Source: a virus
Direction: 5' to 3' (one strand)
IMG/VR virus record: IMGVR_UViG_3300027973_000053
Coordinates: 1 to 64,000 of that record
DNA length: 64,000 nucleotides
In this document: piece after piece, positions 19,378 to 29,200 of the stretch
How the letters are laid out: every line of letters begins with the position of its first letter
Numbering within the stretch: position 1 is the stretch's first letter
Translations under genes and position numbers: made by a program
The notes under the pieces: model-generated
Databases searched by the model: none
What the model saw: only the letters and a program-made list of their open reading frames with translations
What the model was told of the DNA's origin: nothing

Positions 19378-21606
19378 TTAGAAAGTGGTTATTAATGCTC
19401 TTTTCCAAGTATTTGTTGCAGTACAAATATATATTGCACTAGCGTCTATTCTTATTTCTCCTAGTGTACCTGTTGATGTAGCAAGTGCAGGGGCAGTATT
19501 TAATGCTGATAGTTTGTATTGGGTGGATATTGTAGAACCACTTACCTGTAAATTATCAGTTGAATTATCAGTAGTAGTATTTATCATTACCCTACCACGA
19601 AGGAAAGTCTTTGTGATAGATGAGTTACCGAGTGTTACGGTGTTGCTTCCTTGACCTATTGCAGTATGACCAAATACCATTTCATTTGTATTACCTGCTA
19701 CGCTTGCTCGTGTATCTTCACCAATAAATATAGACTGATTAGATGTTTGGTTGGCAGTACCGGCGCTTATTCTTCTTCCGGCATCTAATCCGAAAGCAAT
19801 GTTTGATGCACCTGTGGTGTTTTCGTATAATACTTGACTACCGACACCTACGTTCTTGCTTCCTGTTGTAAATTGCATGGCAAATGCACCTATGCCAAAA
19901 TTATCAGTTGCAGAAACTACGGAATTCAATGCGTTTGTACCTATACCTACATTTCGTTGTCCCGAAGTATTATTTTCTAATGCGGTAAAACCAAGTGCTA
20001 CGTTACTATATCCTGTATTAATAAATTTTAATGCTCGAGAACCAAGTGCGACATTATAATAACCAGACGTATTATTTAGCATTGCATCTACACCAATTGC
20101 AGTATTTTCTTCACCTGATGTACTACTTAATCCACCTCCTCCAATCCATATATTTCTACCTGCTCCTGTGTTATAATACGATGATATAGTAACTGTTTGC
20201 CCTGATGTATTAAATTTAAAAGTAGATGCTATTGCACTACCACTCACCTGCAATTTATCTACTCCATTGTCGGTGGTGTTTATCATTAATGCAGCAGAGC
20301 CAGCCCCATTAATTACATATCCTTTATCATATATATAAGTACTACCTACACCTCCCCCTGCATTAATAGCCCAACAATTTACAAATGTTGCAGAGTTGTT
20401 TCTGTGTTGAAAAACCATTGCTCCGGTTGGGTTATCACCTAATAGTCTACCCGCCCAACCATTACTTGTATTATTTGCTAAAATTGTTAAATAAGCACTT
20501 GCAGTTCCACTACCAATAGCTAAATTTTGACCAGAATTATCCCAAGTAAGGTTTGCACTTGCTCCAAATGCTCCACTACTATTGTATTGTATTTGTGTAT
20601 TAGAGCCTGCCGGACTTCCTCCGCCACCCGAAGGTGCTGCCCAAGTTCCATCTGCTCTCAAAAAATTAGTTGTTCCCCCTCCACTTGCAGGTGCAAGTCC
20701 TTTTAATGCTGAAGTAAAGTTATCTAAAAGTGTTGTGGCTTGTGTACCTGTTAAATCCTCTACATTTCCTGTTCCTGCCGTTACCCTACCTCTTATTCTT
20801 GCGGTTGCTATTTGAGCAAGCATTGCATTTGTTACTTTATTTGTTCCTATCGCAGTTGTAATAGCAGTTGTACCTGTACCACTTATATCTCCCGATAATG
20901 TTATGGATTGGTTGGCAGTAAGGTAGGTATTTGTATCAAGGGTAAAAGTGTTTGCCCCTGTCATTTTTACAAAGGAAGCAGAAGCATAAGTAAGTCCTGC
21001 AAGTGATGATAAACTCCCCGATGCCGCTTGCGCCCCTATTGTATTATATGAAATGATTTGTGCTGCACCTCCATTAAATGATGTTCCCGATGCCGCACCC
21101 GAACCACTATTATTAAAGGTTATTGAATTGGCGGTTACTCCACCACTACCATTTGTTACAATAGCAAATAATAACTTATGATTATTAGTAAACGCTGCTC
21201 CTGCTGATTGAGTTAAAGTAACAGGTATAGTCCAATAAGATGAAGCTATTTGCGTAGGTGTTCCTGTAACAGTCCATATTTGAAATCTTTCTGAAACATC
21301 TCTATCTTGAACTATTAATTTATTACCAACTGCTATTGCTGATAAATATAAATCAATATCTTGTATAGGAGTATCGGTTAAGTGGCTTATATTTAATTGT
21401 GTTGCACTTGTTTGTGTAGCATTATTCCATATTAAATATCCACTTCCCGGGTCGCCCGAAGTAATAGTTGTTTTTGCTTGATAGAAAAATGAAACAGTTG
21501 TACCTCCTGTATTTGTTGTTGCATATACAAGTCCATTTACTGCAATAAGATAACCATTTAGGCTTCTTATTTGTACATCTCCCGTGAATAAACCCTGTAC
21601 TGCCAT
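19378..21606 (-). CDS. Tail fibre with YadA-like head repeats
   Basis: A 742-residue Ser/Thr/Gly/Asn-rich protein. Residues 1-230 read as a particle-attachment region. From about 460 there is a tandem series of roughly 20-25-residue units of the form N-x-A-L/I-G-x-x-A-L-x-N-N-T-S-G, as in GYYNVALGSRALKF and GYSNVALGFTALEN, which is the left-handed beta-roll pattern of trimeric adhesin heads. It ends with LGEIRIDASAIYICTATNTW, a common fibre tip. No intramolecular chaperone (peptidase S74) is visible. It is the best candidate for the receptor-binding protein. Confidence 0.8.
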   Translation of the reverse strand: MAVQGLFTGDVQIRSLNGYLIAVNGLVYATTNTGGTTVSFFYQAKTTITSGDPGSGYLIWNNATQTSATQLNISHLTDTPIQDIDLYLSAIAVGNKLIVQDRDVSERFQIWTVTGTPTQIASSYWTIPVTLTQSAGAAFTNNHKLLFAIVTNGSGGVTANSITFNNSGSGAASGTSFNGGAAQIISYNTIGAQAASGSLSSLAGLTYASASFVKMTGANTFTLDTNTYLTANQSITLSGDISGTGTTAITTAIGTNKVTNAMLAQIATARIRGRVTAGTGNVEDLTGTQATTLLDNFTSALKGLAPASGGGTTNFLRADGTWAAPSGGGGSPAGSNTQIQYNSSGAFGASANLTWDNSGQNLAIGSGTASAYLTILANNTSNGWAGRLLGDNPTGAMVFQHRNNSATFVNCWAINAGGGVGSTYIYDKGYVINGAGSAALMINTTDNGVDKLQVSGSAIASTFKFNTSGQTVTISSYYNTGAGRNIWIGGGGLSSTSGEENTAIGVDAMLNNTSGYYNVALGSRALKFINTGYSNVALGFTALENNTSGQRNVGIGTNALNSVVSATDNFGIGAFAMQFTTGSKNVGVGSQVLYENTTGASNIAFGLDAGRRISAGTANQTSNQSIFIGEDTRASVAGNTNEMVFGHTAIGQGSNTVTLGNSSITKTFLRGRVMINTTTDNSTDNLQVSGSTISTQYKLSALNTAPALATSTGTLGEIRIDASAIYICTATNTWKRALITTF

Positions 21607-21611
21607 TTTTT

Positions 21612-22118
21612 TTATTTAACTAATATTCTAACAAATTCATCCGTAACAAAAGCTACTGCAACAGTAAGTGTTCCTGTTGTACTATCCCATACTACTTGAT
21701 TTCCTGTTGGTGTACCCGAAGTAAGTATAGCACCCACATCAATACCACCCCTACTTGCATATAATAATGTTGAATTAACTGCATCAGTAAATTGTATTGA
21801 ATAGGTTGCCGCAGTAGCAAATTTAGAAAACTCTCTTACCCCATAATTACCACCACCGGGTATTACATTTCCACCAACTCCACCTACTTGCAATATGTTA
21901 TTAGCTACTTGTACGTTTTGTCCGCACATAGCATAAACATAATTAATCATTCCGTTTGTTGCATTTGCACTTGCGTATTCAAGTGCTTTTCTTTCCATAT
22001 ACAATTGCCTTGCCTTGTATGGGTCAATATTGCCACCAAAAAAGCTACCCTTTGAAATGGTTTCATTCCAAAGAAACTGGCTTATTTTAGCTATTTGTAT
22101 GACTGTTGCTGCATCCAT
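21612..22118 (-). CDS. Virion-associated hypothetical protein
   Basis: A 168-residue protein, helical at the start (TVIQIAKISQFLWNE, YKARQLYMERKALEYASANA) and beta-rich at the end (TPTGNQVVWDSTTGTLTVAV). It lies 5 bases upstream of the fibre start, and its start codon touches the stop of the preceding gene. A link between particle and fibre is possible. I do not recognise a family. Confidence 0.55.
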   Translation of the reverse strand: MDAATVIQIAKISQFLWNETISKGSFFGGNIDPYKARQLYMERKALEYASANATNGMINYVYAMCGQNVQVANNILQVGGVGGNVIPGGGNYGVREFSKFATAATYSIQFTDAVNSTLLYASRGGIDVGAILTSGTPTGNQVVWDSTTGTLTVAVAFVTDEFVRILVK

Positions 22119-22654
22119 TAAAAGAAGTAGTTTGAGTTGTTTACAAAGTAAGTAGCCCTATTAAGTGCCGATTGTGCTGTGTAAATATCCGAAGCAAATT
22201 GTACTGCTTGTTGTGCTGAATCAAGTTCTACTCTTAATTTCATTTTGTTTTCGTACCAATCCGTGCTTGCGGCAAGGGATTGATTTGCTACTTGTTGTTG
22301 AGATAGTCCATAGTAAAATGATTCACAATAAGCCGAAAACACAAAAGAAGTAACCTTACTTGCTACCACATTATTGCTTACATCAAGCCATTGTACTGTT
22401 ATTGATAAGGCAGTATCTTGTGTTAAAACATTTAAGTCAACTGTTAATGGTTGCCGGGTAGTTGTATTTGTAATAGCCCAATCAATATAGCTTGTGGTTG
22501 TTCCTGTTGGCACTAAATAAGTTCCATCTGCTTTAAGCAAGTATATTCTTCTTTTGGTAATAGTAGTATCTGTACCTGTGGAAGTATCTGTTAAAGTAAA
22601 TGTACTTGGTGTACCGCTACTTTGGGTTGCTGTAAAGGATTGAGTAATCGGCAT
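22118..22654 (-). CDS. Virion-associated hypothetical protein
   Basis: A 178-residue protein. The first 110 residues are beta-rich and Thr/Ser-rich (TFTLTDTSTGTDTTITKRRI, SYIDWAITNTTTRQPLTVDL), the rest helical (VANQSLAASTDWYENKMKLR). This mixed plan is usual for phage baseplate or fibre adaptors. It is coupled to the next gene by a 1-base overlap. A TATATTTG box is upstream. Confidence 0.55.
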   Translation of the reverse strand: MPITQSFTATQSSGTPSTFTLTDTSTGTDTTITKRRIYLLKADGTYLVPTGTTTSYIDWAITNTTTRQPLTVDLNVLTQDTALSITVQWLDVSNNVVASKVTSFVFSAYCESFYYGLSQQQVANQSLAASTDWYENKMKLRVELDSAQQAVQFASDIYTAQSALNRATYFVNNSNYFF

Positions 22655-22669
22655 CTGTCATATTTTGTC

Positions 22670-22677
22670 CAAATATA
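22670..22677 (-). promoter_or_regulatory. Putative -7 box
   Basis: TATATTTG on the minus strand, 15 bases before the start codon of the 178-residue gene. No TTTG at the 19-base spacing. Confidence 0.4.
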
Positions 22678-22700
22678 CTATTGGAATTATTTAATAAATT

Positions 22701-23189
22701 TTAATTTTCAAAGGTTTCCTTGTCAAATACTAGCAAAGCTGCCTTATCAGTTCCACATTGATTTAATGTAGCAAGGTAGTCAAATGCTTCACCTATGCTT
22801 TTTGTTTGTATTTCAACATATTGGATTAGTCTTTGGTGGATGGAAGCATCCTTTGTTGACATATACCAATCGTTATAAAACTCCCCTAAGTCCTTTTCCA
22901 TTTCAAAGTATAGTTCAAAGGCTTCAAGTAGGGTGGTTAGAGATTCTGTACTACCTTTTACGGAAGGAACATCTAAAACACTACCCCTATCATTCACAAA
23001 ATCAGCCCATAATTGGTAGTGTATAAGTTCGTCTGAACTTTCACCTAGAAAGAACTTTTGGCTACCAAAATACCCTATTGATTGCATTTGGTTGGCAATA
23101 TGTTTATATAGGTTGCTTGCGGTTAGTTCCCTTTGTGCTGCATCCTCAATTTTATTTAATTCTTGTTTGGATAGTAGGCTATTTTTCAT
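22701..23189 (-). CDS. Ferritin (non-heme, ferroxidase site intact)
   Basis: A 162-residue ferritin-like four-helix protein; such proteins oxidise Fe(II) and store the mineral in a 24-subunit shell. Aligning by eye with E. coli FtnA gives a constant offset of four: E21, Y28, E54 and H57 (in ESSDELIHYQLW), E98, and a YVEIQ segment matching FVEEQ of the last helix. The ferroxidase set therefore looks complete. There is no signal peptide. It lies between the 2,430-residue virion protein and fibre-side genes, inside the late operon. Whether it is packaged or acts in the infected cell is not shown. Confidence 0.8.
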   Translation of the reverse strand: MKNSLLSKQELNKIEDAAQRELTASNLYKHIANQMQSIGYFGSQKFFLGESSDELIHYQLWADFVNDRGSVLDVPSVKGSTESLTTLLEAFELYFEMEKDLGEFYNDWYMSTKDASIHQRLIQYVEIQTKSIGEAFDYLATLNQCGTDKAALLVFDKETFEN

Positions 23190-23207
23190 TTTTATGTTTT
23201 TACAAAT

Positions 23208-26200
23208 TTATTGATTAAATACTTCTTTTTTTGTTTTATCTGTGGCATCCGAATTTAAAAGTGAAACAATTTTTTTTAATTGGTCTTTATTTAATTCGGT
23301 TAAATCTATCTTTTCTTTTGGCTTACCTTCTCCCCTTGATATAGATAAATTACCAAACTTGTCTATATATACATATCCTTTTTCTTGAATTTTATCTAAT
23401 GATTCTGTTAATTTTTCCTTGTGTATCTTTTTAAAATTATCAATAGTTTCTTTTGGAAATTCATCAAGCGGCTTTTTAATACTTAATTCATCATCTTCTA
23501 TTTCTATTTTATACGGATTCAACTCTTTAAATTCAATGCCCTTATTTACAAAAAATTTGAATGGTTCTTTTGCTTTATCTTCTTCACTAAATTGTAATTG
23601 TTTTTCCTTAAATAAACTTGGTTTTGCCCCTGTACCACCTGATATTGCAGCCATAACTAAAGCATCAACTATTTTAGGGTCGCCACCATGTTCTGCTGCT
23701 GATTCATACATTACATGTGCTGCTTCGGCAATAGGTAATGGTGCAGCTTGCGATAAATATTCAAACCATCCTAGCTTATGTTTACCTTGTCTTGGCTTGT
23801 CGCTTGAATAAGGTAATACGTTTCCACTAAAGTCTGTGTTAAATGCAAAATCAGATACTTTTTGATAAAAAGGTGCTAGTTTACCTCTTAAATATTGTAT
23901 AGATTTTTTTCCTGTTGCTTCCATCCTTGTATCTCCATTCAATTCTTCAAGTTCTTCTGTTGATATAAAAACTAAGCTTTTAATAAAATTAGTTACTCCT
24001 AACATACCTGATGTTGCATCAATATTTATATCACCAAATTTAAATTTACCAAAATCATTTTCTTTTGGATTGGAAATATTTACTTTGTTTTTTGGATTTA
24101 TTGCATTTTGCATAGCATAATTAACTGCCAAAGCCGATGCCATAAAACCTAATTGCCTACCCACTCTGCTTGCCCATACTTTTGCAAAAACTCTTTCAGA
24201 AGAAGATGCTTTTTTAGGATTTACCAATGCTCTTACAGCTATTTCGGATGCCCTTAATGGATTCCTTGTTAATTTAGCCCATCTTGCCATCTCCATACCT
24301 CCTGCAAATGTTGCTTCATTAAGCCATTCCGGTACTTTTAAATTTGTTGCACCTGTTGAATTATTTATCAGCCATGATATTTCTTTTGCAGCCATTGGAA
24401 CTCCTTTATCATCTAGGTCTAATTTTTCGGATTCGGTTAATTTATTCCAATGATAATCAAATAGGTCTTGTCTTAAAACTTTAATTGCGTTGAATCCCTG
24501 CTCTCCTGCACCTCCTAATTTGCCTAAAAAGTTTTGGCTTTTTTGAAATTCCTCTGCATTTATAACGTCTGGATTGTTTTTTAATCCTGACCTTTGAGCC
24601 ATATTGTAGTTGTTCCTATTTTTAAGTTCCTGCATAGCTATTTCATAGTTTGCTTTATTTCCATAAGCATACCTCCATGCTCTGAAAAAGGCAGGAACAG
24701 TTTGTTTCCAAGTTAAGGGGTCAAACAATGTCATCATAGCGTGAGTACCAACAAATATACCACCATGACCAAATACGGATATTCCTCTAATTTTATCTGA
24801 AATTCTTTTTAATAATTTAGCGTACTCGTTTTTACCCTGTTCCTCTACCCATCTTTTTGTTGCGTTTTGATTCTTTTTATAATTAGAGTTTTTTATCCAC
24901 ATTTCATCTGAAATTCTTTTTGTTTCAGTTGTGGTTATGGCATAGTTCATTTGCGACCAAGTCAATCCTAAATCTTCTGCAACTAAAGAAATCATATCTT
25001 TATACTCTACACCTTTGTCTAAATATTCTTCTTTTGCGTATTTCCATATAGCCTTCTTTTCTTCAATGCTGAACATATTCTTAGGGTTCTTTAAATCCCT
25101 TAATACGTTTTTATCAAGCAAGTCTATTATTTCCTCTTTTCTTTTTTCTTTCAGTTCTATTTGTTCTTCTTCGGTAAGTGGTTTTTCTTGCTTAGATTTT
25201 ATTAAACCTAAGTTTTCTTTTAACCCACTAATTTCCTCCTTTAACTTGTTTATTTTTTCTTGTTGCTCGGGAGTTGGATTAAGATTATTTACATTTTTTT
25301 GCTTTATTATTCCGTTTTCTAAATCTTCTTTTTCTTTCTCTAATCTTTCTATTTTTTTCTCTTCCAAAGTTATTTCCAATCCATAATCTGTATCTTTTAC
25401 ATTCTTAGATGGAATCAATCCCATCATTTGTTTTTGTTCAAATATTTTATCCTTTAATTCTTTTTCTGCATTTGATAATTCTCTTTTATTTGGCGGCTCT
25501 TTTAATATACCTTGTCTTAAATTGTCTAATTCCTTTTCAAGTCTTTTTAAATTTCTTGATTCGGGTGTTTCCGTTAATCCATAAGCATATTCTTCAACTT
25601 TACCTTTAGATGGAATTAATCCTAATTTTTGTTTTTGTTCAAATATTTTATCCTTTAATTCTTTAATAGCAGAAGTATCTTTAAACTTTTCTGCTTTTTG
25701 TTTTACCAAACCTTGTTCTAAATCCTTTAGTTCTCTTTCAAGTCTATTTATTATTTTTTGTTCTTCGGATATTTTAGTTTTAGGCTCTAGTGTTGGTTTT
25801 CCCTTTATTAAACCTAAGTTCTTTTTTGCTTCAAATATCTCATCTCTTAATTCTTTTATTTCGGGAGTATCTTCTATTTTAACACCATTTTGCTTTACAA
25901 TTCCTCTTTGTATGTTTTCTAATTCATTTTGTAATCTACGAATTAGTTTTGCTTCGGGTGTTTCTTCAACAGCGTCCTCAAATTGTTTAGTAAATTGTTT
26001 TTCTAAATTAGTTTTATCTTTATCTGATAATTTTTGATACCATTCTTTGTCTTTTATGTTATTAATTATTTCTGCTACACCATCTGCTATTTCACCTGTT
26101 TTTTCTATTGTTTTTGCACCTAATTCAATTAATTCATTCCATGATACACCGGCTTTATTTAGTTGAATTTCGTTTCCGTTTTCATCTCTAAATACAAATT

Positions 26201-29200
26201 CTTTGTTTTTTAATTTTCTAAAATTATCTGCAACTTTTTTTGCTTTTTCGGAGAAAGATACTTCTGCTGATTCTTTACCACCCTTACCACCAAATGCTTT
26301 ATTTGCAGCTTCTATTGCTGCCTTTTCTGCTTTTTTTGCTTGTTCTTTTAATTTTTTATTCTGTTCGGTTAGTTCTATTATTTTCTTTTCTTGTTTGGCA
26401 TTTATTCCGCCTAATTTTTCCATTTTTTCCTCAACAGAACCTTTAACAACAGTAAAGGAATCTGAATCTAAATCTCTTTCACCTTGTAATGCAGTAAATG
26501 GCTCACTTGCTTTTGTTCCCATTTCTTTTGCAACAACTTGCCATTTGGATAACTCTTGCTTAGCTTCTGTGTACTGCCTACCATTTCCCCATTTAGCATA
26601 CATTTCATCTGCTATTTTAGCCAAATCTTCTATATGTGCCCTTACAATAGAAATATCATCTGCTGTTGGCTGCATACCATCTTTAAAATCTTTGGCTATT
26701 TGCTCTACATCTGCTCCGGCATTGTATAATAGCCTACCTCTATTAGCCATTTCTTCGGGTGTATCTCTTTGACCCCTTACAGGTTCTTTTAAACCTAATT
26801 TTTTTGCCAGCTTTTTTAATGCTTCGTGAGATACCCCTACCTTTCTTTCTTCGGGTGCTTCTTTTTTTGTTTTTTCCTTTGCAGCTACATTTTCCTCAAA
26901 TTTTCTTGCCCATTCTTTTTCATCAAAAGGTAAATTATTTTCATTGTGCCAATCTTTTAGATGAACCAATGCTTCCGATATTGCTTTTGCTACATCGTTT
27001 ACTTTTTCATAAACATCTGCAAAAGTTTCTAATGCCTTTGCTGCTGCTTCTTGAAAAGATATTCCAGATAGTTTGGCATCTTTGGGTAGGTCGGCTTTTA
27101 GCCAATCGGGTAATATTTGCTTTTCACCACTTCTTATTTTTTCGGCTAAATCTCTTGCTTTTGCGGCAATGTTTTCTTTTGGTGGTGCTATTCTGCTTTT
27201 TGCCCTTTCTTCATTTGTTGGCTTTGGTTGTTCAGCTTTATTAGGATTGCTTTCTTTTGTAAATCCGTCAGTTTCTCGGTAGGCTTTCCAATAGGCATCT
27301 GTAAGTTCTTTTTCTGATTTCCATTGTTCATAGGTTAATTTTTTTTGTTCTTTATTTAATTTTTCAAATTCGTAATTAATTGCTTTTTCTGCTATTTTAT
27401 CATTTAATTTTAGCCCGGTTAGTTTAAAGAATTTTTGTTGGGCATCAAATGAAATATCATTGCCTGCCATATTTTTCTTGGATAAAGCAGAAGATTCCCC
27501 ATTTGGGAACTTATCAATAAAATCAATTAATTCTCCGGGAGTTATTTCATAATCATAGTGGTCGCTTATTTCTTTTGCAATAACATCTAATGTTCTCCCG
27601 TTTTTGTTTATATAGGCTTTGGCTTTAGAAAGGTTCATATTGTTTTTATCGCCAAACTCCTTATAGCTTGAAAACTTAATTTTACCAATACCAAATTCAG
27701 CTATCATCATTTCTACGGATGAAAGATTATATGTTTTTGGTTGAGAAACATAGATATTTGCTATTTCAGAGGGGTTTTCACTATTATCTACTACAAATCT
27801 ATCATGTTCTTTTTCATCCTTAAATACCATATCTTTTGGTATTTCTGCTTTCTTTCCTTTGCTTAAATCAACATTCTTTTTCTTTCCATCTACTATGCCT
27901 TCTATTATTGGAGATTCTTGAACTTTTGCTTCCTCTTTAGGTAATACTTCTTCTTTTTTAACTTCTTTGGCTATTTCTTCTTTTGGTTTCGCTTCTTCTA
28001 CTTTTGGCAACGGAAGTAAATTGTCTTTTGCTTTTTTTAATCTATTTAGCTTATCTTCTGCATCTACTTTTGCGGATACTAATTTATCAAATTCGGGGTC
28101 ATTCCCTGTTGGGTATCCATTCTTTTTTATATATTCTAATCTTTTTGCTTGTGCTTTATCATAAGCATCTTGTGCTTCACTTATATATTCATCTGCTTTT
28201 TTATGAGCATCTATAATAGGTTGTTCTTTTAGTGTTTTGGATGGCGGATTCCATTCCTTTGCGCTTTTAGGGGCATCTGTAAATTTTTCTACTACTCTTA
28301 TTGGAATATTTCTAGCACCGTTGTCTTTAAGCACATCCAATCTTGTATGTCCGTCAGTTAATTCAGCAACTCCTTCATTTGGATAATAGGTTATTACTGC
28401 CGATTCTTTTAACCCTTCTTTGTTTATTTTACTATCTAATTCAATGGCATTTGCCGTAACTAAATTTGTTGGTTTTTGCTTCCTTAAATTATCAACTTCA
28501 TTTATTGGCAATACAAAATCGCTATCCTTTGTATTATTTTTAATACCACCGCCTATCTCTGTTTCTTTCTTTTCTGCTTTTAATAATGGAGTAATTAGTT
28601 TATCATATCTATCGTATATTTCTTTTTTCTTTACCTCGTCTTTTTGATTAGGCATAGCATCATACTCTGCTTGTTCTTCTGCTCTTAGTTGTTTTACTTT
28701 TTCTTTATTTGTAAGTGTTTTGGTAGGTTCTGCTTTTATTTCGGTAGGTTTTACTTCCTCTGCCTTTGGTTCTTCAATAGGTTTTATTTGTTCCTCAACC
28801 GCCTTACCTATTTCAGTAGGTGTTTGTCCTGTTAGGTTGTCTTTTTCAAACTTTTCAACTTTTCCTGTTTTTACTATTCCATCTATTTCAGAATCTAAAT
28901 TTGATATTGCCTTATCGTTATTTTCTATTCTTGCATTAAATGAGTTGCCATATTTTTTTAATTCCTTGTTTTCTTCCTCAATCTTTTTTCTTTGCAATAA
29001 TTTACCTGTAATGGATGCTTTTTGTTCTTCATTCAAATCCATTCCATTTACTACTTGCTTTTGTTCTTCAAATTCATTTAGCTTGTCCACTACCTTATCA
29101 GCAGTACCTTCGGGGAATACACCTCTTTCTTCCATACCCTTATAAAACTGCTTTACTTCTTCTCTTGGTGCTGATGCTACTATATTTTCAGCTTGTGGTC

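Noticed and set aside
24893-24901. Consensus TTATCCACA DnaA box.
   Set aside because: It lies in the middle of a structural gene, and about one such match is expected by chance in the window; likewise the one at 3974-3982.
26203-27282. Long plus-strand frames opposite the 2,430-residue protein.
   Set aside because: Repetitive Phe/Leu/Ser-rich shadows of a Lys/Glu-rich coding strand; no start context or domains.
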